Assembly (NCBI GenBank): GCA_023266095.1
Contig: JAHFRV010000011.1
Location: 19,643-76,180, forward strand
DNA from: Gammaproteobacteria bacterium
GTDB lineage: Bacteria > Pseudomonadota > Gammaproteobacteria > DRLM01
DNA length: 56,538 nt
Direction: 5' to 3'
In this document: one piece after another, positions 27,982 to 37,241 of the stretch
Layout of the letters: each line of letters starts with the position of its first letter
Numbering within the stretch: position 1 is the stretch's first letter
Program-made: the position numbers and the translations under genes
Notes under the pieces: model-generated
What the model was told of the DNA's origin: nothing
What the model saw: only the letters and a program-made list of their open reading frames with translations
Databases searched by the model: none

Positions 27982-28617
27982 TCAATGCCGCGGGTCGTGT
28001 AAGAGTGGTGCGGTCTTTTCCGCCGCCGCGGCGAGCCGGAGATAATGCTGATGCAAGGCCTCGGTTTGCTGCCGCAGTTCGGCGAGGCTGCCGTCGTTGT
28101 TGATGAGGTCGTCGGCGATCGCGAGCCGGCTTTGCCGCGCTGCCTGGCTGCGCATGATCGCGGCGATTTCCTCGGGCGACAGGCCATCGCGGGCCTGCAC
28201 CCGGCTGCGCTGGCTGGCCTCCGGTGAGTCCACGACCAGCACCCGGTCGACGAAGCCGGTTTGCCCGGTTTCCAGCAGCAGGGGAATGACTACCACGCAA
28301 TAAGCCGCGTCGAGGGCGGCGATGCGCCGGCGCAGGTCGGCGTAGATGCGGGGATGGACGATTTTCTCCAGCGCGCCGCGTTGTGCAGTATCGCGAAACA
28401 CCACGCCGCGCAAGCGGCCACGGTTGAGTGTGCCGTCGGGATTCAATATCTCGGCGCCGAAGTGCGCGGTGATTTCCCGGAGCGCGTCGCTGCCCGGCGT
28501 CACGACCTCGCGCGCCACCGCGTCGGCGTCGATGATCGGGACGCCGAGTTCGCCGAAATAATCGGCCACGGTGGATTTGCCGCTGCCGATACCGCCTGTG
28601 AGACCGATGATGAGCAT
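27982..28617 (-). CDS. coaE: Dephospho-CoA kinase
   Basis: 211 residues with P-loop GLTGGIGSGKST, DADAVAREVV and HPRI, all diagnostic of CoaE. It phosphorylates dephospho-CoA, the last step of coenzyme A synthesis. It lies between pilD and zapD, as in Pseudomonas-type pilBCD-coaE clusters. Confidence 0.96.
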   Translation of the reverse strand: MLIIGLTGGIGSGKSTVADYFGELGVPIIDADAVAREVVTPGSDALREITAHFGAEILNPDGTLNRGRLRGVVFRDTAQRGALEKIVHPRIYADLRRRIAALDAAYCVVVIPLLLETGQTGFVDRVLVVDSPEASQRSRVQARDGLSPEEIAAIMRSQAARQSRLAIADDLINNDGSLAELRQQTEALHQHYLRLAAAAEKTAPLLHDPRH

Positions 28618-28696
28618 GGGCTTAGGTTACGGCGCGGGTCAGCGGCCCGCAAGTCGAGATGGGCGGGAGGGTGCCGCAACGATCGTGGTGATGTTC

Positions 28697-29584
28697 TTAA
28701 GTGGGCAGCCCCATCATCGTCAAATAACGTGCGGTGATGGCATCGCCCCACAGCAGGGTGAGCCAGCCGGCGGTGGCGAGGTAGGGACCGAAAGGTATAG
28801 GAATGTTACGGTCGCGGCCGCGGGCGAGTATGAGCGTGATGCCCACCGCCGCGCCCACCACGCTGGATAAGAGGACAATGACCGGCAGTCCCTGCCAGCC
28901 TACCCAGGCGCCGAGCATGGCGAGCAGTTTGAAATCGCCGTAACCCATGCCTTCTTTGCCGGTGACCCATTTAAATAATACATAGATCGTCCACAGGCTG
29001 AGATACCCCGCCGCCGCGCCGATGATGCTGGTGGCGCTGTCGACGAACACGGCGGGCAGGCTTAGCAACAATCCGAGCCACAACAGCGGCAGGGTGAGGC
29101 TGTCAGGCAGCAGCTGATGATCGAAGTCGATGACGGTCAGCGCGAACAAACCCCAGGTGAGCACCAGGGCCGCCCCGGCGGCCCAGCCGAAACCGAAATG
29201 CCAGGCGACGATGGCGGATAAAATCGCGGTAACCGCCTCCACCACAGGGTAACGCCGGCTGATGTGCCCGCCGCAACCGGGACAATGGCCTTGGAGCCAC
29301 AGGTAACTCACCAGCGGAATATTTTCCAGGGCGGTGATGGGGCGCTGGCAATGGGGGCAGCGGGAGCGCGGCGTGACGAGATTGAAAGCGTCTGCTGGCG
29401 GTGACGCGGCGCTGTCGGCGGATTCACTCAAGAGGGCGTGACACTGTTCGCGCCATTCACGCTGCATCATGAGAGGCAGCCGATAAATCACCACATTGAG
29501 AAAGCTGCCCACCAGCAAGCCGAGGAACGCCGCGACGGCGGCGAAGACCAGGGTATTGTCAGCGAGGTAGGCCCAGATGCTCAC
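28697..29584 (-). CDS. pilD: Type IV prepilin peptidase/methyltransferase
   Basis: 295 residues. FLGLLVGSFLNVVIYRLP is the N-terminal signature. The cytoplasmic domain has two CxxC pairs (CPHCQRPI and CPGCGGHI). The catalytic aspartates lie in VIDFDHQLLPD and GYGDFKLLAMLGAW. About eight helices. It cleaves and N-methylates the prepilins encoded at 32834-33271 and 49746-52428. It follows pilC by 67 bases. Confidence 0.96.
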   Translation of the reverse strand: MSIWAYLADNTLVFAAVAAFLGLLVGSFLNVVIYRLPLMMQREWREQCHALLSESADSAASPPADAFNLVTPRSRCPHCQRPITALENIPLVSYLWLQGHCPGCGGHISRRYPVVEAVTAILSAIVAWHFGFGWAAGAALVLTWGLFALTVIDFDHQLLPDSLTLPLLWLGLLLSLPAVFVDSATSIIGAAAGYLSLWTIYVLFKWVTGKEGMGYGDFKLLAMLGAWVGWQGLPVIVLLSSVVGAAVGITLILARGRDRNIPIPFGPYLATAGWLTLLWGDAITARYLTMMGLPT

Positions 29585-29651
29585 GCTTATATCCCTGCGA
29601 GTTGAGTTGGCGGAAATGAACCGTTAATCGGACCAGTCGCGGGAGACTGGC

Positions 29652-30872
29652 TTATACAACCGAGCCCATTTTGAAGATGGGCAGGTACATGGCAATCACC
29701 AAGCCGCCGATAATGACGCCGAGAAAGGCCATGATCATGGGTTCGATCAAGCTGCTCAGGCCGTCGACGGCGTTGTCGACTTCTTCTTCGTAAAAGTCGG
29801 CCACTTTGGCCAGCATGGCGTCCAGCGAGCCCGATTCCTCACCGATGGCCACCATCTGCACCACCATATTGGGAAACAGGCCGGTCTGCCGCATGCCCAT
29901 TTGCAGGGAAATGCCGGTGGAGACCTCGTCGCGGATGCGCAGAATGGCGTTGCTGTAAACGATGTTGCCGGCGGCGCCGGCCACCGTGGTCATGGCTTCC
30001 ACCAGCGGCACACCGGCGGCGAACATAGTGGACAAAGTGCGGGCGTAACGGGCGATGGTGGCTTTGTTGACGATATCGCCGATGATGGGGAATTGCAGAG
30101 AAAGTCGGTCGAGAAAGTGATTGAATTTGGGGAAACGCTTTTTGCTTTCGATGAAGGCGAAGATAGCGCCGCCCACCGCGCCTATAATCGCCCACCAATA
30201 GCCCTGTACGAAGATAGACATATTGACCACCATTTGGGTCATCGCGGGCAGGTCGGCGCCGAAACCTTTGAATAGGGATTCGAACTGCGGCACAACGAAA
30301 TACAGCAAAATGACGGTGACGATAAAGGCTGCTACGATGACCGCCGTAGGATAAAACATGGCCTTTTTGATCTTGCCTTTGATCGCTTCGACTTTCTCCT
30401 TGTAAATGGCGATTTTGTGCAGCAGGGTTTCCAAAATACCGGCTTGTTCACCGGCGCGGACCAGGTTGCAATACAGTTCATCGAAATGACGGGGATGTTT
30501 GCCCAGCGCCTCCGAGAGCGAGCTGCCGCTCTCCACGTCGGCCTTGATGGACATGATGAGCTCTTGCATGCCGGCGTTGTCGTGGCCGCGGCCGATGATC
30601 TCGAAAGACTGCACTAAAGGCACACCGGAGCTCATCATAGTCGCCATCTGGCGGCTGAACACCGCGATGTCTTTGGCGGTGATCTTTTTATTGGCGCCAC
30701 TGAAGAGTGGTTTGGGCCTTTTTTTGACCTTGAGCGGATTGATGCCCTGGCGGCGTAATTCGGCCTTTACCAAGGCCACGCTCACGCCTTTGACCTCGCC
30801 TTTGGTGCGGGAACCTTTTTTATCGGTACCCTCCCAGACGAACATGGTTTGGTTTGCGGTTTTCTCTGCCAT
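29652..30872 (-). CDS. pilC: Type IV pilus inner-membrane platform protein PilC
   Basis: 406 residues with two T2SF domains (VFSRQMATMMSSGVPLVQ and YARTLSTMFAAGVPLVEA) and three main membrane helices. YCNLVRAGEQAGILE and VQMVAIGEESGSLD are the GspF-family repeats. It couples the PilB motor to pilin extraction from the membrane. It starts 2 bases after pilB. Confidence 0.96.
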   Translation of the reverse strand: MAEKTANQTMFVWEGTDKKGSRTKGEVKGVSVALVKAELRRQGINPLKVKKRPKPLFSGANKKITAKDIAVFSRQMATMMSSGVPLVQSFEIIGRGHDNAGMQELIMSIKADVESGSSLSEALGKHPRHFDELYCNLVRAGEQAGILETLLHKIAIYKEKVEAIKGKIKKAMFYPTAVIVAAFIVTVILLYFVVPQFESLFKGFGADLPAMTQMVVNMSIFVQGYWWAIIGAVGGAIFAFIESKKRFPKFNHFLDRLSLQFPIIGDIVNKATIARYARTLSTMFAAGVPLVEAMTTVAGAAGNIVYSNAILRIRDEVSTGISLQMGMRQTGLFPNMVVQMVAIGEESGSLDAMLAKVADFYEEEVDNAVDGLSSLIEPMIMAFLGVIIGGLVIAMYLPIFKMGSVV

Positions 30873-30874
30873 GA

Positions 30875-32596
30875 TTACACCGTGATAACGCGATTAAGTT
30901 CTTCCAGACTGGTCACTCCCGCCTTAACCTTGCGCAAACCGGAGGTGCGCAGGTCGGCGATGCCTTCCTTTTTGGCCATGTCAGCCAGCAGCATTGCATT
31001 ACAATTTTCCATAATGATCCGCGCCATATTTTCCGAGATGGGCATCACTTGGTAAATACCCACCCGGCCTTTATAGCCTTCGCTGCACTTGTCGCAACCC
31101 ATCGCTTTATAGATGATGATGTCATCGATTTCGTCTTCCGAAAAACCTTCGTTGATGAGCGTCTCCGGCGGTATGTAGGTCGGCTGTTTGCAATGCGGGC
31201 ATAAACGCCGGGCCAGACGTTGCGCTACGATCAGCGATACCGCGGAGGCGATATTGAACGGCGGAACCCCCATATTGGCAAGACGAGTCAGGGTCTGAGG
31301 CGCGTCGTTGGTATGCAGGGTGGAGAATACCATATGGCCGGTCTGCGCGGCTTTGATGGCAATCTCGGCGGTCTCGATGTCTCGGATTTCACCGACCATG
31401 ATCACGTCCGGATCCTGGCGGAGGAAGGCGCGCAGCGCCGAGGCGAAGGTCAGCCCGGCTTTGACATTCACGTTCACCTGGTTGATGCCCGCCATATTGA
31501 TTTCCGCCGGGTCTTCCGCGGCGGAAATGTTACGGTCCGGTTGGTTGAGAATGTTCAAACAGGTGTAGAGCGATACGGTTTTACCGCTGCCGGTGGGGCC
31601 GGTAACCAGAACCATGCCATAAGGTTGGAACACCGCTTTCATCAGGTGTTCTTTTTGTTCTGGCTCGAAGCCGAGGGCGTCGATGCCGAGCTGGGCGCTG
31701 GTGGGGTCGAGAATACGCATCACGATTTTTTCGCCGAACAGGGTCGGGCAGGTGCTGACCCGGAAGTCGATGGCGCGGTTTTTCGACAAGGTCATCTTCA
31801 TGCGGCCGTCTTGCGGCACCCGTTTCTCGGAGATGTCGAGCCGCGACATGACCTTGATGCGGGCCGACATCCGATTCGCCAGGGTCAGCGGCGGGTTGGC
31901 CACTTCTTTCAGCATGCCGTCCTGGCGGTAGCGCACCCGGTAGACTTTTTCATAGGGTTCGAAGTGAATATCGGATGCCCCTTTATTGATGGCGTCGAGC
32001 AGCACTTTGTTGATGAAGCGCACCACCGGGGTATCGTCGACATCGGAATCATTGGTGTCACCGTCGAAATCTTCCTCGCCACCCGTGATGTCGAGGTCAT
32101 CCAGATCGCTGTCGTTGAGGTCGACCATCGAGGTTTCTTGGGCAGACAGACATTTCTCGATCATCTTGACCAACCGGTCTTGTTCGACCAGGATGGCTTC
32201 CGCTGTCAAGCCGGTTTGAAATTTGATCTCATCGAGAGCCTGCAGATTGGTGGGATCCGCCACCGCGACATAAAGACGATTGCCGCGTTTGAACAACGGC
32301 AGGGCTTGGTGTTTGCGGATCAGCTTTTCTTCCACCGCTTTGACCGCCAGCGCTTCCATGTCGATGGCAGTGATGTCGAACAGCGGTACGCCGAATTCAT
32401 TGGCGCCCGTCTCGGCGATGGAATAGGCGTCAAGTGTCTTGCTTTCCACCAGCTGGGTGATAAAGGAGATATTCTTTTTAGCGGCCTCATCGTAGGCCTG
32501 GCGGGCTTGGTCGTCCGAGAGGAGGCCGTCCGCCACCAGTTTGCGGGCAAGGCCGCTGAAGCGTATGACTGGGTCCGTAGTCGTTGCTGTCGCCAT
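30875..32596 (-). CDS. pilB: Type IV pilus extension ATPase PilB
   Basis: 573 residues. The N-terminal MshE-N/GSPII_E domain is followed by an acidic linker and the motor domain: Walker A GPTGSGKT near residue 332, Asp box LRQDPDVIMVGEIRD, His box TGHMVFSTLHTND. The zinc site CPHCKQ...CDKCSEG lies near 463-503. The hexamer powers pilus assembly. Divided from pilA by a terminator at 32761-32794. Confidence 0.97.
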   Translation of the reverse strand: MATATTTDPVIRFSGLARKLVADGLLSDDQARQAYDEAAKKNISFITQLVESKTLDAYSIAETGANEFGVPLFDITAIDMEALAVKAVEEKLIRKHQALPLFKRGNRLYVAVADPTNLQALDEIKFQTGLTAEAILVEQDRLVKMIEKCLSAQETSMVDLNDSDLDDLDITGGEEDFDGDTNDSDVDDTPVVRFINKVLLDAINKGASDIHFEPYEKVYRVRYRQDGMLKEVANPPLTLANRMSARIKVMSRLDISEKRVPQDGRMKMTLSKNRAIDFRVSTCPTLFGEKIVMRILDPTSAQLGIDALGFEPEQKEHLMKAVFQPYGMVLVTGPTGSGKTVSLYTCLNILNQPDRNISAAEDPAEINMAGINQVNVNVKAGLTFASALRAFLRQDPDVIMVGEIRDIETAEIAIKAAQTGHMVFSTLHTNDAPQTLTRLANMGVPPFNIASAVSLIVAQRLARRLCPHCKQPTYIPPETLINEGFSEDEIDDIIIYKAMGCDKCSEGYKGRVGIYQVMPISENMARIIMENCNAMLLADMAKKEGIADLRTSGLRKVKAGVTSLEELNRVITV

Positions 32597-32760
32597 GCTA
32601 ATTTACCTATTAATTACCGAGTTGAGTCCACGCTGGGGGTATCGGCTTAGGTGAAAGATTTGTTTAGCACCAGTAACGCTCGCCACGCTCACCGATGGGG
32701 GAAGGCGGCATCGGGGAATTCGGAGTTATTGCCATTTCGTGCGTACAGCGCACGGTGTAT

Positions 32761-32794
32761 GCCCAAAAAAGAAAGCGCCCCCTTGCGGGGGCGC
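32761..32794 (-). terminator. Rho-independent terminator after pilA
   Basis: On the minus strand, an 8-bp GC stem (32794-32787 with 32782-32775) and TTGC-type loop are followed by TTTCTTTTTT. It ends the pilA transcript 40 bases after its stop and separates it from pilB. Confidence 0.9.
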
Positions 32795-32833
32795 CCATCG
32801 TTTTAATTCGTGCGCCTGAGCGCACTACGCTTG

Positions 32834-33271
32834 CTAGATGCCGGTGAGTGACTTGCTGCAACCTGTTCCTGAGGTGACGCCAGACCATGAGACTCGGGTT
32901 GGGTCAGCCACACTGGGTGTAAAAGTAACTACGCAGCCGCCCACCGCTGCTGATCCGGTCACCACGATAGCAGCCGTGGCCGTCGTGATCGTGACGGAGG
33001 CCAGATTGGTCGATGAGGCAGGTAGTGCTGCAAAGCCAGTAGTAGTGGTCAATTCGGCAAGCGAATCGCAGGCAGCTAACGAGGCCGAGTTGGTTTGCAG
33101 ACATTCGGCGATTGCCAATTTGGTCGATTCAATGGCGGTGATATTGCCCGACCATTTTGAGCGGGTAGTGTAATCCTGATACGCCGGAATCGCGATAGCG
33201 GCCAAGATGCCGATGATCGCGACCACGATCATCAGTTCGATAAGGGTAAAGCCCTGTTGAGTCTTTTTCAT
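32834..33271 (-). CDS. pilA: Major type IV pilin PilA
   Basis: 145 residues. The prepilin leader MKKTQQG precedes [18 protein letters not shown], with Glu5 intact. Cys pairs occur at [16 protein letters not shown] and in the C-terminal half (GGCVV, GTGCSKS), giving likely disulfides. The Thr/Ser/Ala-rich globular domain is small. It is transcribed alone: sigma-54 promoter upstream, terminator downstream, and pilR/pilS adjacent. Confidence 0.95.
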   Translation of the reverse strand: MKKTQQGFTLIELMIVVAIIGILAAIAIPAYQDYTTRSKWSGNITAIESTKLAIAECLQTNSASLAACDSLAELTTTTGFAALPASSTNLASVTITTATAAIVVTGSAAVGGCVVTFTPSVADPTRVSWSGVTSGTGCSKSLTGI

Positions 33272-33765
33272 GTGTGTCTCCTAAAGTGACAGTTGTGTGT
33301 GCGTCGTAAACTAGGGCGCTGGGATTCCGCTGGGGCTCTGGCCAGTGCTGCCGGGGGGCGGCAGCATCGGCGCGTTTACCACGGGTTACACCTTTGCCGT
33401 GCTGAAGTGAAAGCAGTAAGCATGCCAGCGATCGGCGAGGAGAGGGATGCTCTTATTTCTTGATGCAATGATGGGATGGAGTTCACACTTTAATGTGTAT
33501 CTCTAAGGCCATGGGCATTCAAACGATAGGAAAAGCGATGGCGTAGGAGTCTATGCTCTCAGAGGCGATGTAGGGCGCAGCACTGAGGCGCTGACGGATT
33601 TTGTCACATTGTGACGCAGGTGGTCGGCAGCTGGTGTATGGAGTTCGGTCTATGCGATAGCAAGGTAAGGAGAATCAAGAGTAATGAGCTCGAACTTCAC
33701 GGCGTTCGCCGCGCGGGTAATCCGCGTGTTATGCGCCTGATCCGGATAGGGTCGGGATTAGGGAT
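33272..33765. other. Long pilA upstream regulatory region
   Basis: No gene is seen in this stretch. It contains the pilA ribosome site (AGGAGA just before 33271), the sigma-54 promoter at 33412-33427 and a perfect GTCAC-N3-GTGAC palindrome at 33603-33615, about 180 bp upstream of the promoter where an enhancer could lie. The part closest to pilR is a repeat copy (33766-33839). Confidence 0.5.
33412..33427 (-). promoter_or_regulatory. Sigma-54 promoter of pilA
   Basis: On the minus strand the site reads TGGCATGCTTACTGCT. The GG and GC are separated by exactly 10 bp, as required for RpoN. The predicted start gives a leader of ~130 nt before pilA. A PilR-type RpoN activator is encoded immediately upstream. 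Confidence 0.75.
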
Positions 33766-33839
33766 ACCGCCCGCCGCCATTGAAAAGGGCGGCACATCCG
33801 TGCGCCGCAGGAACCTCTCAATAATTCAGAGGTTCCTTA
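33766..33839. repeat. Dispersed hairpin repeat, copy beside pilR
   Basis: A GCCGCC / GGCGGC hairpin (33773-33778, 33788-33793) around ATTGAAAA is followed by GTGCGCCGCAGGAACCTCT. A second hairpin (33809-33818 with 33828-33837) closes the unit. The same order and near-identical words occur at 48434-48539 upstream of ispH. The right edge reaches the pilR stop codon, so it may also act as the pilR terminator. Confidence 0.7.
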
Positions 33840-35174
33840 ATCCAGCCCCAGTTTTTTCAGCCGGTAGCGCAGCGCGCGGAAGGAAATGCCGAGAAGTTTG
33901 GCGGCCGCGGTTTTATTGTAGCGGGTTTGTTCCAGTGCCTTGACGATGGTATCGCGTGCGATGGAATCCAGAAAGGGTTCGAGTTGCACCGGGCCGCCAG
34001 TGGCGGTAGGTAAAGCGCTGGCGGTGGTGGGCAGGCGCAAATCCGCGGCTTGAATGGTGTTGCCTTCGCAGAGGGTGATGGCGCGCTCGAGGATGTTTTC
34101 CAGTTCCCGCACATTGCCGGGAAACGGATATTGCAACAAGGTGTCTATGGCGGCTTCGCTGAGTAGCGGCGTTTCCTCGCCGTTTTGCGCGGTGATACGT
34201 TGCAGGATGTGTTGAGCGAGCAGGGGAATGTCGTCGCCGCGCTCGCGTAGCGGCGGCACATGCAGTTCGATCACATTGATGCGGTAGAAGAGATCTTGAC
34301 GGAATCCGCCGCTATCCACCAGCGCGGCCAGATCTTTATGGGTGGCGCTCAAGATGCGCACGTCGGTGGGCATTTCCTTTTGCGCGCCGATCGGCCGCAC
34401 CGATTTTTCCTGGATGACCCGCAGTAATTTCACTTGCATATGCAGCGGGAGGTCCGCCACTTCGTCGAGAAACAAGGTGCCGCCGGTGGCCGCTTGAAAG
34501 AGGCCGTCTTTATCCGCCACGGCGCCGGTGAAACTGCCCCTTTTATGGCCGAAGAATTCGCTCTCCACTAATTCGCCGGGTATTGCGCCGCAGTTGACAG
34601 GGATGAACGGTTTGTCGGCGCGCGGACCTTTGTCGTGGATCAGCCGCGCCACCAGTTCCTTGCCGACTCCCGATTCACCGCTGATGTAGACCGGCGCCTG
34701 GCTGCGCGCCAGCTTGGCGATAGTGGACTGAATCTTTCTCATCGCCGGCGAGTCACCGAGCAGGTTCAGGTTCGAGCTCCGTATTGTCTTGGCTTGAGTC
34801 TGCGAGAGTTTGAGCGCGGTGTTCACCAGGTTGCGCAGCACCTGCAAGTCCACCGGTTTGGAGACGAAGTCGAAGGCGCCGGCTTTGAGCGCGCTGACTG
34901 CCGATTCCATATTGCCGTGGGCGGTGATGACGGCGACCGGGGTGTCGGGATAGTTTTTTTGGATGTGTTCGACCAGTTCGATGCCGTTGCCGTCGGGCAG
35001 GCGCATGTCGGTGAGGCATAAATCAAACGACTGGTCGGCGAGCAGGGCGCGTGCGCTGCTCAGGTCTTCGGCGGCGGCGCTGGCGATATTCATACGGCCG
35101 AGGGTGATCTCGATCAGTTCGCGGATATCCGGTTCGTCGTCGACCACGAGGGCGATGGGTTGCTGTGTACTCAC
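33837..35174 (-). CDS. pilR: Type IV pilus response regulator PilR
   Basis: 445 residues: receiver domain (VVDDEPDIRELIEI, LTDMRLPDGNGIEL with the phospho-Asp), AAA+ sigma-54 interaction domain (GESGVGKELVAR, GSFTGA loop, GGTLFLDEVADLPL) and a Fis-type HTH (TAAAKLLGISFRALRYRLKK). It activates RpoN-dependent transcription, most likely of pilA. Overlaps pilS by 4 bp. Confidence 0.96.
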   Translation of the reverse strand: MSTQQPIALVVDDEPDIRELIEITLGRMNIASAAAEDLSSARALLADQSFDLCLTDMRLPDGNGIELVEHIQKNYPDTPVAVITAHGNMESAVSALKAGAFDFVSKPVDLQVLRNLVNTALKLSQTQAKTIRSSNLNLLGDSPAMRKIQSTIAKLARSQAPVYISGESGVGKELVARLIHDKGPRADKPFIPVNCGAIPGELVESEFFGHKRGSFTGAVADKDGLFQAATGGTLFLDEVADLPLHMQVKLLRVIQEKSVRPIGAQKEMPTDVRILSATHKDLAALVDSGGFRQDLFYRINVIELHVPPLRERGDDIPLLAQHILQRITAQNGEETPLLSEAAIDTLLQYPFPGNVRELENILERAITLCEGNTIQAADLRLPTTASALPTATGGPVQLEPFLDSIARDTIVKALEQTRYNKTAAAKLLGISFRALRYRLKKLGLD

Positions 35175-36811
35175 GTCAACTGTTTCCTTCTAGGGTCGGC
35201 GAAGGTGATGCGAAAACAACTGCCTCCGCCCGGCATCGCAATATAGTGGAGGCGGGCCTGATTAGATTCGCATAGCTCGCGGGAGAGGTATAGACCGAGG
35301 CCGGTGCCGGTGTTCTCGGTGGTGAAAAACGGTTCGAACAAATGGGTCTCCGCCTCGGGCGGTACGCCGTGGCCGAAGTCGATGACGTCCAGATAGGGGT
35401 TGAGTGAGTCCGCACCCATGCCGCCGCGCAATTCCAGGCGGGGTACGCCGAGCCGGGCTAGGCTGTAACGCAGGCCGTTATGGCAAAGATTCCAGACGAT
35501 CTGGTGGAGTTGGGAGGGGTCCATGCGCACGTGGGTATCGGCCGGGATCACCTCGGTGTAAATGTGAGTGGCGCTGATGTTGTGGGTGCGGCGGAAATCC
35601 ACGACGAATTCTTCCAGCCACGGTTTGAGCTCCAGTTCTTCGGGGCGCGCGCGCTGGCGCCGGCTGAGTTGCAATACATTCTCCACGATAGCGTTCATGC
35701 GCTGCGAATGGTTGCGGATGATCTCGGTGAGACGGAGATCGCTGGCGCTGAGCTGGGGCGATTCCGCCAGCAGTTGTCCGGCGTGGCTGATGGCGCCCAG
35801 TGGGTTGCGGATTTCATGGGCGATACTGGCGGTGAGCCGGCCGAGCGACGCGAGCTTCAATTGCTGTGCTTGTTGGGCCAGGGCGGTAGTGTCTTCGAGA
35901 AAGATCAAGGCGCCCGATTGCGAGGCCTGTCCGAGTTTGGCGAAGCGTGGCAAGAGATCGGGACTGGCTGGATTAGGGCGGAAGAGGGGGGTTTCGCTGT
36001 CAGGGTTTTTCTGCCATTGGGTGAGATGTCGGGCCAGCTCGGGTGCGAGATGGGTCAGGTTTTGCTGAGTGGGGTCGGCCGGTGTGCCGAGCAGATGCCA
36101 GGCGGATTCGTTGATTAAATGAACGCGCTGTTGGGCATCGACCACGATCACGCCGGTTTGCATGCGCTGAATCACGTATTCAGTGAGCTGCTGCATATTG
36201 GCGAGATCGACGCCGCGTTGCGCAGCCAGCTCCTCGCTCTCCCGCGCCCGTTTCGCCAGTAGCCAGGCCAGAATGGCAGTGAGGAAAAACGTACCGCCCA
36301 ATAGGCCGGCATGGGTGAAGCTCGGCCCCGGCGGGGCACCGCTGATCAACATATAAGACTCTTCGCCGAGGACCGCGAGGGTGCTGATGGCCGCGTAGAG
36401 TATGGCCATTTTCCCACTCATGAGCATGCCGCCGGCGGCCAGGGTGATGATCAGCAGGGTACCGAGGCCGCTGCGTATGCCGCCGCTGGCGTAGGCGAGG
36501 GCCATGATGCAGGCGATGTCGGCGAGGATTTGGATGTGGAGCTGCCAACGAAAACTCGGTTTGCGGGCGTGGATGCTGACTAAACAGAGCAAGGCGAACA
36601 GCGTATAGCTGAGGCTTACCATCATGAATAAATGGGGGTCGCGCTCACCCAATGGCCGCCATTCGATATCAGCCAGTGCGACCACGGTGAGCAGAATCGC
36701 CAAGGCCAGACGATAGCCGTTGAGCAGCCCCAGCGGTTTCCAGGTCTGCCGATAAACGATGTCGGCGTTGGCGCTGAGCGGTCGGAAGGGCGTATGCGGG
36801 TTATTGCTCAT
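35171..36811 (-). CDS. pilS: Sensor histidine kinase PilS
   Basis: 546 residues. About six N-terminal helices, a PAS-like domain (VIQRMQTGVIVVDAQQRVHL), then HisKA with phospho-acceptor IAHEIRNPLGAISH, and HATPase motifs (NLCHNGLRYSL, DFGHGVPPE, TENTGTGLGLYLSRELCE). It partners PilR by overlap. In Pseudomonas, PilS senses pilin levels in the inner membrane. Confidence 0.95.
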   Translation of the reverse strand: MSNNPHTPFRPLSANADIVYRQTWKPLGLLNGYRLALAILLTVVALADIEWRPLGERDPHLFMMVSLSYTLFALLCLVSIHARKPSFRWQLHIQILADIACIMALAYASGGIRSGLGTLLIITLAAGGMLMSGKMAILYAAISTLAVLGEESYMLISGAPPGPSFTHAGLLGGTFFLTAILAWLLAKRARESEELAAQRGVDLANMQQLTEYVIQRMQTGVIVVDAQQRVHLINESAWHLLGTPADPTQQNLTHLAPELARHLTQWQKNPDSETPLFRPNPASPDLLPRFAKLGQASQSGALIFLEDTTALAQQAQQLKLASLGRLTASIAHEIRNPLGAISHAGQLLAESPQLSASDLRLTEIIRNHSQRMNAIVENVLQLSRRQRARPEELELKPWLEEFVVDFRRTHNISATHIYTEVIPADTHVRMDPSQLHQIVWNLCHNGLRYSLARLGVPRLELRGGMGADSLNPYLDVIDFGHGVPPEAETHLFEPFFTTENTGTGLGLYLSRELCESNQARLHYIAMPGGGSCFRITFADPRRKQLT

Positions 36812-36920
36812 CCGGGTAGGCCGTCTGTTCTTTGCTGGCGGGTCGATGGGTGAACTTTACATCGGCGGCGAACCGTCCGCACTGAAGGATACGATTTCAG
36901 CGGGGGCTCCGCATCCGTTG

Positions 36921-37151
36921 TTACGGACGGTGTTGGTCGAGGTGTTGTTGACTGCAGTAATGAAGGCCGTCGCGGCTCAGCGCCTCGCTCTTCGGCACAT
37001 GCAGGCCGCACTGCGCACAGCGCACCATGTCGGCGTTATTCGGTGGTTGGGCATGGGAGCCGGTGCCGGGTCGCGGCGACAGCCAGCGTTTGACGGCGAT
37101 GACCAGCAACCACACGGCAAGAGCGATGATGAGCAGGCGTAACAGCGTCAT
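36921..37151 (-). CDS. PP0621 family membrane zinc-ribbon protein
   Basis: 76 residues: one N-terminal helix (LLRLLIIALAVWLLVIAV), a Pro-rich linker, then a Cys/His set (CAQCGLHVPKSEAL...YCSQQHLDQH). This matches the PP0621-type family commonly found upstream of pilS in gammaproteobacteria. Function unknown; probably a membrane-tethered cytoplasmic zinc-binding domain. Confidence 0.85.
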   Translation of the reverse strand: MTLLRLLIIALAVWLLVIAVKRWLSPRPGTGSHAQPPNNADMVRCAQCGLHVPKSEALSRDGLHYCSQQHLDQHRP

Positions 37152-37163
37152 AATTGAAAATCG

Positions 37164-37240
37164 TGGTCGGGGTGAGAGGATTTGAACCTCCGGCCCCTGC
37201 CTCCCGAAGGCAGTGCTCTACCAGTCTGAGCTACACCCCG
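37164..37240 (-). tRNA. tRNA-Pro (anticodon CGG)
   Basis: 77 nt including encoded CCA. The acceptor arm CGGGGTG pairs with CACCCCG. The anticodon arm CTGCC-TTCGGGA-GGCAG gives CGG, reading CCG. The T-arm GGAGG-TTCAAAT-CCTCT is normal. It starts 2 bases after the ispB stop on the same strand and may be cotranscribed with it. Confidence 0.98.
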
Positions 37241-37241
37241 A

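Noticed and set aside
32838-33173. Plus-strand ORF antisense to pilA
   Set aside because: It mirrors the repetitive Thr/Ala codons of pilA and has no independent coding signal.
36759-37142. Plus-strand ORF opposite the PP0621-like gene
   Set aside because: The minus-strand frame has a membrane helix and zinc ligands typical of a known family; the plus frame has none.
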